Assembly (NCBI RefSeq): GCF_001713375.1
Contig: NZ_CP016449.1
Coordinates: 248,001-312,000, forward strand
Length of the DNA: 64,000 nt
Origin: Hydrogenophaga sp. RAC07
GTDB taxonomy: Bacteria > Pseudomonadota > Gammaproteobacteria > Burkholderiales > Burkholderiaceae_C
Direction of reading: 5' to 3'
In this document: piece by piece, positions 51,150 through 59,456 of the stretch
How positions within the stretch are numbered: position 1 is the first letter of the stretch
Layout of the letters: each line of letters starts with the position of its first letter
Notes under the pieces: generated by a model
What the model saw: the letters and a program-made list of their open reading frames with translations, nothing else
Database searches by the model: none
Told to the model about the DNA's origin: nothing
Translations under genes and position numbers: made by a program

Positions 51150-51823
51150 GCGCCATCTCCTCGCCGGGTGCTGGTGGTTCTGGTTTCGTCGACGCGGGCC
51201 ACTTCGCGCAGCAGGGGCCTCATCCATGCAGGTGCCAGTGCCAGGTCTTGTAGCACCTTGGTGCGCTCCTCGGCCGGCAGGTTCTGGCGCAAGCGCTGAA
51301 GGCGCGTGGGCGTGATGTGCGGCGCTCCCAGACTCTTGAAGGCCTGGATCAGCAGCCCGCTCAAACGGCCGGCCGCCGCCATCTGGCGCGGCGTGGTGCG
51401 TTTGAAGCTGATCTTCATGGGTCCAGCTTCCACCGTGCGGCTGATGCCGTCGGTGAGCAGCAAAACCTGGGCTGGGACTTGCTCCGACATGCCCAGCAAG
51501 TTGGCTGCGTACACGCCTGCGGGCTGCGTGCGGATGCGGTCTTTGCCCGCCACCGCCTTCACGATGGCGTCCACCGACGGCCACAGTGTCCCCAACATTT
51601 CGTCTTTGCGTGGCTTGTCGTAGAGACCGCGAGACAGGCGCCGCAGTTCACCACGCGCGGCCATGCGCTGCAGCGCTTTGTCGATCGCCGAGCGGCTGCC
51701 CAGGGTCGCAAAACTGTCGGGCGTGAACACGGTTCCCCTGGCCGAGCGGTGAACTTGCTGGGCAACCCGGGATTCGACGCTGTCGGGAGAAACGGAGCGT
51801 GGCATTGCGCGCATTGGTGTCAT
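51146..51823 (-). CDS. AbiEi-type antitoxin (DUF6088-like winged-helix regulator)
   Basis: 225-residue protein. The N-terminal winged-helix region is GTVFTPDSFATLGSRSAIDK with ALQRMAARGELRRLSRGLYD, typical of AbiEi/DUF6088 antitoxins. A C-terminal alpha/beta domain follows (QPAGVYAANLLGMSEQVPAQ). AbiEi proteins repress their own promoter by binding inverted repeats and neutralise AbiEii. The first ATG (51823) abuts the inverted repeat, so Met4 (51814) or Met7 (51805) may be the real start. The toxin overlaps its 3' end. Confidence 0.82.
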   Translation of the reverse strand: MTPMRAMPRSVSPDSVESRVAQQVHRSARGTVFTPDSFATLGSRSAIDKALQRMAARGELRRLSRGLYDKPRKDEMLGTLWPSVDAIVKAVAGKDRIRTQPAGVYAANLLGMSEQVPAQVLLLTDGISRTVEAGPMKISFKRTTPRQMAAAGRLSGLLIQAFKSLGAPHITPTRLQRLRQNLPAEERTKVLQDLALAPAWMRPLLREVARVDETRTTSTRRGDGA

Positions 51824-51862
51824 TTATTTGTCCGAAAAATAGCATGTTTTTCGGACAAATAA
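51824..51862. promoter_or_regulatory. Perfect 16-bp inverted repeat at AbiE promoter
   Basis: TTATTTGTCCGAAAAA (51824-51839), a 7-nt spacer TAGCATG, and its exact complement (51847-51862), directly upstream of the antitoxin. It is AT-rich against a GC-rich background. The best reading is the operator bound by the AbiEi antitoxin. It also lies just past the amn stop and could fold as a terminator for that gene. Confidence 0.75.
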
Positions 51863-51881
51863 AAGCGCTGCCCCCCGTGAA

Positions 51882-53384
51882 TCACTGAAACGCCACCTCC
51901 GCAAAACTCCGCAGCTTGCGGCTGTGTAGCTGGTCCGGCCCGCCCTCGCGCAGGATGTCGATGGCGCGGATGCCGATGCGCAGGTGTTGGTCCACGCGCT
52001 CTCTGTAGAAGTGATTGGCCATGCCGGGCAGCTTGATCTCGCCGTGAAGAGGCTTGTCGCTCACACACAGCAGGGTGCCATAGGGCACGCGGAAGCGGAA
52101 GCCGTTGGCGGCGATGGTGGCGCTTTCCATGTCGAGCGCCACGGCGCGCGACTGTGAAAACCGGCGCTGTGGCTTGTTGTCGGGCAGCAGTTCCCAGTTG
52201 CGGTTGTCGGTGCTGGCCACGGTGCCGGTGCGCATGATGCGTTTGACTTCGGCCGGCGCCACGCCGGTCACGTCAGCCACGGCCACTTCCAGCGCCAGCT
52301 GGATTTCGGCCAGCGCGGGAATCGGCACCCACAGCGGCAGCTCTTCGTCGAGCACGTGGTCTTCGCGCACATAGGCGTGGGCCAGCACGTAGTCACCGAG
52401 CTGCTGGCTGGTGCGCAGGCCGGCGCAGTGGCCGAGCATGAGCCAGGCGTGCGGGCGCAGCACGGCGATGTGGTCGGTGATGGTCTTGGCGTTCGCCGGG
52501 CCCACGCCGATGTTGACCATGGTGATGCCGCTGCGGTCGGCGCGCATGAGGTGGTAGGCGGGCATCTGGGGCAGGCGCGGTGGTGGGTGGCCGAGCTGGT
52601 CGATGGCTTCGGCGGCCAGGCCGGCGCGGCGCATCACCACGTTGCCGGGCTCCACAAACGCGATGTACTCGCTGTCGGGTTTGGCCATTTCTGCGTGGCC
52701 GAGCTTGATGAACTCGTCGATGTAGAACTGGTAGTTGGTGAACAGCACGAAGTTCTGGAACCACTCGGGCGCGGTGCCGGTGTAGTGGCGCAGGCGCTGC
52801 AGGGAATAGTCCACGCGCGGCGCGGTGAACAGCGACAGCGGGTGTGCTTCGCCGGGCCGGGGTTCGTGGGTGCCGTTGGCGATGCCGTCGTCCATGGCGG
52901 TGAGGTCGGGCAGGTCGAACACGTCGCGCATCAGGGCGCGGCGCGCCACGTCCAGGCTGCCTTCCACGTGGTCGTGTTCGGCGAACGAGAAATGGATCGG
53001 GATGGGCTGGGTGCTGGTACCGATTTCCAGCTCACCCCCGTGGTTGGCCAGCAGCAGGCGGAACTGTTCCAGGTAGTAGTCGCTGTAGAGGTCGGGGCGG
53101 GTGAGTGTGGTCTCGAAACGGCCGGGGCCGGCCACGAAGCCGTAGCTCAGGCGGCTCAGCGGCAGGCTGCTGCTGCCCTGGCGCGACACGCTGTGGGTGT
53201 GCAGCCGCACGTAGGGGTAGCAGGCGCGCACGCGGGTGTGGGTGAAGTCGCCACCGCCCACAAAGTCGCGCATGGCCTGGCGCAGGAATTCCACGTTGTC
53301 GTGGTAGATGCGCTGCACCTGGCGCAGGGCAGCGGCCGGTTCGTTGAGGAAAATCGGAGCGGTAAAGTCGGGTGTCTTGTGCAT
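51882..53384 (-). CDS. amn: AMP nucleosidase
   Basis: 500-residue enzyme splitting AMP into adenine and ribose-5-phosphate. The N-terminal AMN domain has YPYVRLHTHSVSRQGSSSLP and FVAGPGRFETTLTRPDLY. The C-terminal phosphorylase/MTAN-like domain has MVNIGVGPANAKTITDHI, MLGHCAGLRTSQQLGDYVLA and AVALDMESATIAANGFRFRV. Length is close to E. coli Amn (484). The start ATG at 53384 is where homology begins. It is divergent from the MgtC-type gene with 24 bp between. Confidence 0.95.
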   Translation of the reverse strand: MHKTPDFTAPIFLNEPAAALRQVQRIYHDNVEFLRQAMRDFVGGGDFTHTRVRACYPYVRLHTHSVSRQGSSSLPLSRLSYGFVAGPGRFETTLTRPDLYSDYYLEQFRLLLANHGGELEIGTSTQPIPIHFSFAEHDHVEGSLDVARRALMRDVFDLPDLTAMDDGIANGTHEPRPGEAHPLSLFTAPRVDYSLQRLRHYTGTAPEWFQNFVLFTNYQFYIDEFIKLGHAEMAKPDSEYIAFVEPGNVVMRRAGLAAEAIDQLGHPPPRLPQMPAYHLMRADRSGITMVNIGVGPANAKTITDHIAVLRPHAWLMLGHCAGLRTSQQLGDYVLAHAYVREDHVLDEELPLWVPIPALAEIQLALEVAVADVTGVAPAEVKRIMRTGTVASTDNRNWELLPDNKPQRRFSQSRAVALDMESATIAANGFRFRVPYGTLLCVSDKPLHGEIKLPGMANHFYRERVDQHLRIGIRAIDILREGGPDQLHSRKLRSFAEVAFQ

Positions 53385-53408
53385 GGGGCTTATTGTGGCT
53401 GTGCACCA

Positions 53409-54668
53409 ATGAACCGGCATGACACGATGATCCCCGCCACCCCCGATCTGTCCCAGGCCGCCACCACGCTGGCCGCCGCGCTGGGCTGTGGCTTGTTGAT
53501 CGGCGTGGAGCGCGAGCGCCGCAAGGGCGAGGGGCCGGGCAGGGCGCTGGCGGGTCTGCGCACCTTTGCGTTGACGTGTGTCACGGGTGCCGCCGCTGCC
53601 CTCATCCAGATCAACGGTGTGATCGTGGCCGGCGCCTTGTTTGTGGCCGCACTCGGCGCGGTGGCCTACTTTCGCGACCGCTCCGATGACCCCGGCGTCA
53701 CCACCGAGGTGGCGCTGCTGCTCACCTACCTGATCGGCGTGATGTGTGCGTGGAGCCTGCCGCTGGCCGCCGGCCTGGCGGTGGGGTTGACGGCCGTTCT
53801 CTTCAGCCGCGAGCGCATGCACCGGTTGGCGCGCCACTGGCTGCGCCCGGCCGAGGTGCGCGACGGCATCGTGCTCGCGGCGCTGGTGCTGCTGGCCTTG
53901 CCACTGGTGCCCGACCGGCCGCTGTGGGGCAACACGCTCAACCCGCACGTGATCGTGCAGCTGCTGGCCTTGCTGCTGGGTGTGCAGGCCGCGGCCCACC
54001 TGGCGCGCCGGCTGTTGCAGGCGCGGCACGCGGTGGCGCTGTCGGCGCTGGCCTCGGGCTTTGTGTCGAGCACGGCCACCATCGCCACACTGGGCCTGGC
54101 CGTGCGCGAGGGCCGCAGCGGCGCGCGGCTGATGGCCGGTGGTGCGCTGCTCAGCTGTGTGTCGACGCTGCTGCAGTTGCTGCTGGTGGCGGCCGCCGTG
54201 CAGCCTGCGTGGCTGGCGCACCTGGTGTGGCCTGCGCTGGCGGGTGCCGTGCTCGCGCTGGCCCTGGGCTGGTGGCTGGTGCGCGGCGCGCCGTCGGAGG
54301 TCGCACCCGACGCCGTGGAACAGGACGAACGCATGTTCAGCCTGAAGGGCGCCGTGGCCGTGGCGGCCCTGCTCGCGGGCATTCAGGTGCTGGTGCACGC
54401 GCTCACGCTGTGGCTGGGCGAGGCCGGTCTCGTCGTGGGCAGCCTGTTGGGGGCGCTGGTCGACCTGCATTCGGCGCTGGCGGCGGTTTTCACCACGGGC
54501 CCGCCCGCGCCGATTGGCCACCAGGCCGTGATGGGGGCGCTGGCGGTGCACGCCGCCAGCAAGAGCGTGACGGCTGCGTTGGTGGGCGGGCGAACCTATG
54601 CGCTGTGGTTTTTGCCCGGCTTGTGGGCGCACACGCTGCTGGTGATGGGCTTGCTGTTCGTGCTGTGA
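53409..54668 (+). CDS. MgtC/SapB-domain plus DUF4010 membrane protein
   Basis: 419-residue inner-membrane protein. The N-terminal MgtC-like domain has CGLLIGVERERRKGEGPG and LAGLRTFALTCVTGAAAAL. The C-terminal DUF4010 region has ALASGFVSSTATIATLGLA and AVHAASKSVTAALVGGRTYA, with about 11-12 hydrophobic segments in all. The function is unknown; relatives are annotated as putative Mg2+ or cation-related proteins. It converges on gor with a 55-bp gap. Confidence 0.85.
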   Translation: MNRHDTMIPATPDLSQAATTLAAALGCGLLIGVERERRKGEGPGRALAGLRTFALTCVTGAAAALIQINGVIVAGALFVAALGAVAYFRDRSDDPGVTTEVALLLTYLIGVMCAWSLPLAAGLAVGLTAVLFSRERMHRLARHWLRPAEVRDGIVLAALVLLALPLVPDRPLWGNTLNPHVIVQLLALLLGVQAAAHLARRLLQARHAVALSALASGFVSSTATIATLGLAVREGRSGARLMAGGALLSCVSTLLQLLLVAAAVQPAWLAHLVWPALAGAVLALALGWWLVRGAPSEVAPDAVEQDERMFSLKGAVAVAALLAGIQVLVHALTLWLGEAGLVVGSLLGALVDLHSALAAVFTTGPPAPIGHQAVMGALAVHAASKSVTAALVGGRTYALWFLPGLWAHTLLVMGLLFVL

Positions 54669-54723
54669 AGTGCTGTGCGACCCCCGGGGGCCCCTCGACA
54701 GGCCCAGGGCGAAAGGGGCGGTT

Positions 54724-56133
54724 TCAGGCCTTCACGGGTTCGCGCATGGTCACGAACTCTTCGGCCGCTGTGGGGTGGATGCCGATGGTGCTGTCGAACA
54801 CCGCCTTGGTGGCCCCCGCTTTCATGGCCACGGCAAAGCCCTGCACGATCTCGCCCGCTTCGGCGCCCACCATGTGCAGACCCACCACGCGGTCGCTCGC
54901 AGTGTCCACCACCAGCTTCATGAGCGTGCGCTCGGTGCTGCCCGACAGCGTGTGTTTGAGCGCCTTGAACTCGCTGCGGAAGACGGTCACATCGCCGAAC
55001 TTCGCGCGCGCCGCCTGTTCACCGTAGCCCACGGTTCCGATGCTCGGGTGCGTGAACACGGCGGTGGGAATGAACTCGTAGGCCATGCTGCGCGGCGGCT
55101 TGCCGGCGGTGGGGCCGAACAGCTGGTCCACCACCACCATGGCCTCGCCGAGCGCCACCGGGGTGAGCTGCACGCGGTTGGTCACATCGCCCACGGCGAA
55201 CACCGAGGGCACATTGGTGCGGTAGTTCGCATCCACGATCACCTCACCTTGCGCGCCCTGGGCCACGCCCACGGCCTCCAGCCCGAGGTCTTTCACGTTG
55301 GGCACGCGGCCGGTGGCGTAGAGCACCGCATCGGCCATGACCACACCACCGCCTTCGCACTCCACGCGCAGGCCTTCGGCGGTCTTGCGGATGTCGACCA
55401 CGTCGGCGTTCAGGCGCACATCCACACCGGCCTTGCGCATCTCGCCGGCCACGAAGTGGCGGATCTCGTCGTCGAAGCCGCGCAGGATCTGCTCGCCGCG
55501 GTAGAGCTGGGTCACGTGCGAGCCCAGGCCGTTGAAGATGGAGGCGAATTCGCTCGCGATGTAGCCGCCGCCCACCACCAACAGGCGCTGCGGGAAGGGC
55601 TCCAGGTCGAAGATGTCGTTGGAGGTGATGGCGTGTTCGCGCCCCACAAAATGCGGCACGTGCGGTGTGCCGCCGGTGGCGATCAGGATGTGTTGGGCGG
55701 TGAATGCCTGGTGGCCTGGTGAGCCGTCGGCGTTGAGCGTGGCCAGGGCGATGCCGTGTGGGCCGGTGAGGCGCGCAAAGGCGTCGAACACGGTGACACC
55801 CGAGCCGCGCAGCAGGTTGCCGTAGACGCCGTTGAGGCGCGTGATCTCTTTCGCGCGCTGGGTCTTGAGGGTGGTCCAGTTCAGGGTCGGCTTCACGCCT
55901 TCCCAGCCGAAGCCATGGGACTCTTCGAACGATTCAGCGAAATGCGCCGCGTAGCTGTAAAGCTTCTTGGGGATGCAGCCCACGTTCACGCAGGTGCCGC
56001 CCAGGCCGTCGGTGCCCAGCACCTCGGCCAGCGCCACGCGCGCGCCGCGTTGCGCGGCCATGCGAGCAGCGCGCACGCCGCCACTGCCGCCGCCGATCAC
56101 GAAGAGGTCGAAGTCAAATGTTGTTGAGGTCAT
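54724..56133 (-). CDS. gor: Glutathione-disulfide reductase
   Basis: 469-residue FAD/NADPH disulfide reductase. FAD-binding VIGGGSGGVRAARMAAQRGA; redox-active pair in GGTCVNVGCIPKKL; NADPH-binding VVGGGYIASEFASIFNGLG; C-terminal catalytic His in TIGIHPTAAEEF. It has the Arg-free KKLYSYAAHF form of glutathione reductase rather than the mercury/lipoamide type. The ATG overlaps the stop of the upstream LysR gene (ATGA), so it is co-transcribed with a regulator. Confidence 0.93.
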   Translation of the reverse strand: MTSTTFDFDLFVIGGGSGGVRAARMAAQRGARVALAEVLGTDGLGGTCVNVGCIPKKLYSYAAHFAESFEESHGFGWEGVKPTLNWTTLKTQRAKEITRLNGVYGNLLRGSGVTVFDAFARLTGPHGIALATLNADGSPGHQAFTAQHILIATGGTPHVPHFVGREHAITSNDIFDLEPFPQRLLVVGGGYIASEFASIFNGLGSHVTQLYRGEQILRGFDDEIRHFVAGEMRKAGVDVRLNADVVDIRKTAEGLRVECEGGGVVMADAVLYATGRVPNVKDLGLEAVGVAQGAQGEVIVDANYRTNVPSVFAVGDVTNRVQLTPVALGEAMVVVDQLFGPTAGKPPRSMAYEFIPTAVFTHPSIGTVGYGEQAARAKFGDVTVFRSEFKALKHTLSGSTERTLMKLVVDTASDRVVGLHMVGAEAGEIVQGFAVAMKAGATKAVFDSTIGIHPTAAEEFVTMREPVKA

Positions 56134-57035
56134 GGTGGTGTGTTCCCGGGCGCAAAGCCCTTGAGTTCTTGACGGATGAAATCGATGAAGGCCCGCGTGC
56201 GCGTGGGCAGCAGGCGGGCGTGCGGGTAGACCACGTGGATCGGGCGTGGCGTGTCTTCAAAGCCCTCCAGCACGGTCTGCAATTCTCCAGTGTTCAGCAG
56301 CGGTGCCACCTGGTACCAGAGGAATTGGCCGAAGCCCGCGCCCGCGGCACAGGCCTGCACGGCGGGCGCAATGTGATTGAACTCGAGGTTGCCGCCCACG
56401 CCGAGCTTGAGGGTTTTGTTGCCGTCGCGAAACGTGCCCCAGGTGGGGGTGTGGTCGGCCACGCGCACGCAGTTGGCCGCGAGCAAATCGTTGGGGTGTG
56501 CGGGTCGGCCGTGCTCGCGCAGGTATGTCGGGCTGGCCACCACCACCCGACGCATCTCGCCCAGCGGCAGCGCCACCAGGCTGGAGTCCTGCAGATGGCC
56601 GATGCGGATGCCCACGTCGATGCCTTCCTCGAGCAGGTTCACCACGCGGTCCAGCAGCATCACGCGGCAGCGCATCTGGCGGTGCTGCTGTGCAAATCGC
56701 GTGACGAGGGGTGCCACGTGCATCTGACCGAACAGCACCGGCGCGGTGATGGTGAGCTGGCCGGCGGGCTCGGTGGCGTCGTTTTTGAGATCGGCTTCGG
56801 CCTCGTTCACCGCGGCCAGCAGGGCGCGACAGCTCTCCAGGTGGCGGCGGCCCTCTTCGGTGAGCGAGATGCGGCGCGTGGTGCGGTTGAACAGGCGCAC
56901 ACCCAGATCGGCCTCGTAGGCCGCGAGCAAACGCACCACCGCGGGCAAGGAGGCACCCATGGCCCAGGCCGCCGCCGTGAGGCTGCCGGCGTCGGCGATC
57001 TGCACAAAGGTGCCCATGGCGCGGAATTTGTCCAT
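56130..57035 (-). CDS. LysR-family transcriptional regulator
   Basis: 301-residue LysR protein. The N-terminal helix-turn-helix has MGTFVQIADAGSLTAAAWAM and LLAAYEADLGVRLFNRTTRR. A CrgA-like periplasmic-binding-fold effector domain follows (QLTITAPVLFGQMHVAPLVT). It is coupled to gor downstream by ATGA and divergent from the GST-PNPOx-SDR genes, with a 102-bp region between that should hold its operator. It lacks features that would suggest the quorum regulator PhcA. Confidence 0.92.
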   Translation of the reverse strand: MDKFRAMGTFVQIADAGSLTAAAWAMGASLPAVVRLLAAYEADLGVRLFNRTTRRISLTEEGRRHLESCRALLAAVNEAEADLKNDATEPAGQLTITAPVLFGQMHVAPLVTRFAQQHRQMRCRVMLLDRVVNLLEEGIDVGIRIGHLQDSSLVALPLGEMRRVVVASPTYLREHGRPAHPNDLLAANCVRVADHTPTWGTFRDGNKTLKLGVGGNLEFNHIAPAVQACAAGAGFGQFLWYQVAPLLNTGELQTVLEGFEDTPRPIHVVYPHARLLPTRTRAFIDFIRQELKGFAPGNTPP

Positions 57036-57137
57036 GCGTCATTAGACCGATTTATGGAGCAGTCATGTGTGGCAAAGGGTATTTGTGAAACTGGCCGCAG
57101 CAAACAAGATGGCGGCCTCACCCACCCAGGAGTCCCC

Positions 57138-57761
57138 ATGAAACCCAGCCTCCAGCTCTACCGCAACGCTGTCTCCGGCCACTGCCACCGCGTCGAACTC
57201 TTCCTCTCGCTGCTCGGCCTGCCGTACGAAAGCATCGACGTCGACCTCGCGCAGAAGCAGCACAAGTCGCCCGAATTTCTGGCCATGAACCCGCTGGGCC
57301 AGATCCCTGTGCTGCGCGACGGTGACCTGACGCTGGCCGATTCGAACGCCATCCTGGTCTACCTGGAAGGCAGGCACGCGCCGGGCGAGTGGTTGCCGCG
57401 CGACCCGGTGGGTGCGGCGCGTGTGCAGCGCTGGTTGTCGCTGGCGGCCGGCCCGCTGGCTTTCGGCCCGGCCGCCGCCCGCGTGGTGCAGCTGTTCAAG
57501 TTGCCGACCGACCCGAAGGATGCGGTGGCGCGTTCCGAAGCCCTGTTCGGTTTGATGGAGGCCGAACTGGAGCGCACGCCGTTTCTGGTGGGTGAGCGCG
57601 CGACGCTCGCCGATGTGGCGCACTACGCCTACGTGGCACGCGCGCCCGAAGGCCTGGTGTCGCTGCAGCCCTGGCCCGCCATCCGCGCCTGGCTGGCGCG
57701 CATCGAGGCCTTGCCGGGTTTTGTGCCCATGCTCAAGTCGCCGGTGGGGCTGGCGTCATGA
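57138..57761 (+). CDS. Glutathione S-transferase family protein
   Basis: 207-residue GST. The N-terminal thioredoxin-fold domain has LQLYRNAVSGHCHRVELFLS (catalytic Ser/Cys region), NPLGQIPVLRDGDLTLADSN (cis-Pro and glutathione-binding segment). The C-terminal helical domain has GERATLADVAHYAYVARAPE. CCCAGGAG precedes the ATG. The stop overlaps the next gene's ATG. Divergent from LysR-gor, so glutathione-linked genes cluster here. Confidence 0.92.
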   Translation: MKPSLQLYRNAVSGHCHRVELFLSLLGLPYESIDVDLAQKQHKSPEFLAMNPLGQIPVLRDGDLTLADSNAILVYLEGRHAPGEWLPRDPVGAARVQRWLSLAAGPLAFGPAAARVVQLFKLPTDPKDAVARSEALFGLMEAELERTPFLVGERATLADVAHYAYVARAPEGLVSLQPWPAIRAWLARIEALPGFVPMLKSPVGLAS

Positions 57762-58699
57762 CCGCCTTTCATGCCGGTGAGCGGGCCCTGCAGGCGCGGG
57801 TGGGCGTGCAGGCGCAGATGGCGCAGATCGGCCCGCGCGTGATGCGCGACCACATGCCCGACCAGCACCGCGAATTTTTCGGCCTGCTGCCGTTTGTGGT
57901 GGTGGGCAGTCTGGACGGCCTGGGCCAGCCCTGGGCCAGCGTGCTCGCGGGTGCACCCGGCTTCATGCAGTCGCCCGACCCCACGCACCTGCACATCCGC
58001 GCCCAGCCGCTGCCACACGACCCCCTGCAGCACACGCTGCACGAGGGCGCTGCCATCGGCCTGCTCGGCATGCAGCCGCACACGCGCCGTCGCAACCGCA
58101 TGAACGGCACGGTGCACTTGCAAGACGGTGGCCTGCGGGTCGAGGTGGGCCAGAGCTTCGGCAACTGCCCGAAGTACATCCAGGCTCGGGAGCCGGCGTG
58201 GACAGACGCCGCACCGGCCGCTCAGGTGGTGCACCAGGGGCCGGGTCTCAACGACGTGGCGCGCGAACTGATCCGTGCCGCCGACACCTTCTTCATCGCC
58301 ACCGCACATCCGCAAGCGGCTGCCGCACACGAGCCTCGCCACGGCCTGGACGTGTCGCACCGCGGCGGCGCGCCGGGTTTCGTGAAGGTCGAGGGCGACC
58401 GCCTCACCGTGCCCGATTTCGTCGGCAACCAGTTTTTCAACACGCTGGGCAACATCGCGGTGCACCCGCTGGCGGGTCTGCTGTTCGTGGACTTCGAGCG
58501 CGGCGAGCGGCTCTACCTCGCGGCGCGCGCCAGCGTGGTGTGGGACGGCCCGGAGCTCGCAGCCTTTGCGGGTGCGCAGCGCCTGCTGCGGCTGGACGTC
58601 ACCCAGGTCGTTCACGTGCAAGGGGGTCTGCCACTGCGCTGGGGTCCTGCCGAACGCTCGCCCCACCTCGCCGGCACGGGTTATTGGCCATCCAGATAA
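57758..58699 (+). CDS. Pyridoxamine 5'-phosphate oxidase-family flavin-binding protein
   Basis: 313-residue protein with split-barrel PNPOx-like segments: HREFFGLLPFVVVGSLDGLG, PWASVLAGAPGFMQSPD and LIRAADTFFIATAHPQ, then GNQFFNTLGNIAVHPLAGLL. This is the fused PNPOx form often found beside GST genes or FAD/NAD reductases. The role is unknown. It is translationally coupled to the GST gene (ATGA) and followed by an SDR gene after 7 bp. Confidence 0.83.
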   Translation: MTAFHAGERALQARVGVQAQMAQIGPRVMRDHMPDQHREFFGLLPFVVVGSLDGLGQPWASVLAGAPGFMQSPDPTHLHIRAQPLPHDPLQHTLHEGAAIGLLGMQPHTRRRNRMNGTVHLQDGGLRVEVGQSFGNCPKYIQAREPAWTDAAPAAQVVHQGPGLNDVARELIRAADTFFIATAHPQAAAAHEPRHGLDVSHRGGAPGFVKVEGDRLTVPDFVGNQFFNTLGNIAVHPLAGLLFVDFERGERLYLAARASVVWDGPELAAFAGAQRLLRLDVTQVVHVQGGLPLRWGPAERSPHLAGTGYWPSR

Positions 58700-58706
58700 T
58701 GGGCCG

Positions 58707-59453
58707 ATGACCACTGTCTCTTCGCCCGACCGCGCCCACGACACCCAAGGCCTGGCGGTGGTGATCGGCGGCACCGGCGGCATCGGCGCGGCGCTGGTGG
58801 CGGGGTTGCAGGCGCAGGGGTTCGAGGTGCTGTCGCTGGGGCGGAGCACGCACCCCGCGCTGGACTACGCGGAGGAGACCACCGTGGCCGCCTGCGCTGG
58901 TCACGTGGCCGATCACCTCGCACGCACCGGCGGGCCATTGCAGCGCTTGATCGTGGCCACCGGCTTCCTGCACGGTGCCACGGCGAGTGGCCAACGCGCC
59001 GAACCCGAGCGCTCGTGGCAACACCTGAGCGCCGATGCCTTGCAGCACAACTTCCTGATCAACGCCATCGGCCCCGCGCTGGTGATGCGCCACTTCTTGC
59101 CGCTGTTGCCCAGGCAGGGGCGCTGCGTGGCCGCGTTCCTGTCGGCGCGTGTGGGCAGCATCGGCGACAACGCTTTGGGCGGGTGGTACGCCTACCGCGC
59201 GTCCAAGGCTGCGCTCAACCAGCTCGTGCACACCTCGGCCATTGAACTGGCGCGGCGCAACAAGGAGGCGCTGTGTGTGGCCTTGCACCCGGGCACGGTG
59301 GACACGGGCTTGTCGCAGCCGTTTGCCAAGACCGGTTTGCAGGTGCGGCCCGCCGAAGAAGCCGCGAGCGATCTGCTGGCCGTCATCGACGCGCTGCCCG
59401 CTGGCAGCAGCGGGCAGTTCTTCGATCACAAGGGACTGCCAGTCCCCTGGTGA
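58707..59453 (+). CDS. Short-chain dehydrogenase/reductase (CsgA-like)
   Basis: 248-residue SDR. The nucleotide-binding motif VVIGGTGGIGAALVAGLQAQ is near residues 17-36. The catalytic Ser/Tyr/Lys region is FLSARVGSIGDNALGGWYAY and YRASKAALNQLVHT. The C-terminal VALHPGTVDTGLSQPF is typical of the single-domain CsgA/carbonyl-reductase group. It is third in the GST-PNPOx-SDR set. The substrate is unknown. Confidence 0.9.
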   Translation: MTTVSSPDRAHDTQGLAVVIGGTGGIGAALVAGLQAQGFEVLSLGRSTHPALDYAEETTVAACAGHVADHLARTGGPLQRLIVATGFLHGATASGQRAEPERSWQHLSADALQHNFLINAIGPALVMRHFLPLLPRQGRCVAAFLSARVGSIGDNALGGWYAYRASKAALNQLVHTSAIELARRNKEALCVALHPGTVDTGLSQPFAKTGLQVRPAEEAASDLLAVIDALPAGSSGQFFDHKGLPVPW

Positions 59454-59456
59454 AGC

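Noticed and set aside
54669-54723. GACAGGCCCAGGGCGAA-like segment as another copy of the repeat families
   Set aside because: It shares no hairpin core with family A or B. It is too short to classify from one copy.
56130-57035. Candidate PhcA, the LysR regulator that would complete the phc system
   Set aside because: It is coupled to gor and resembles CrgA-type LysR proteins. Nothing ties it to the phc-type operon, which lies about 21 kb away.
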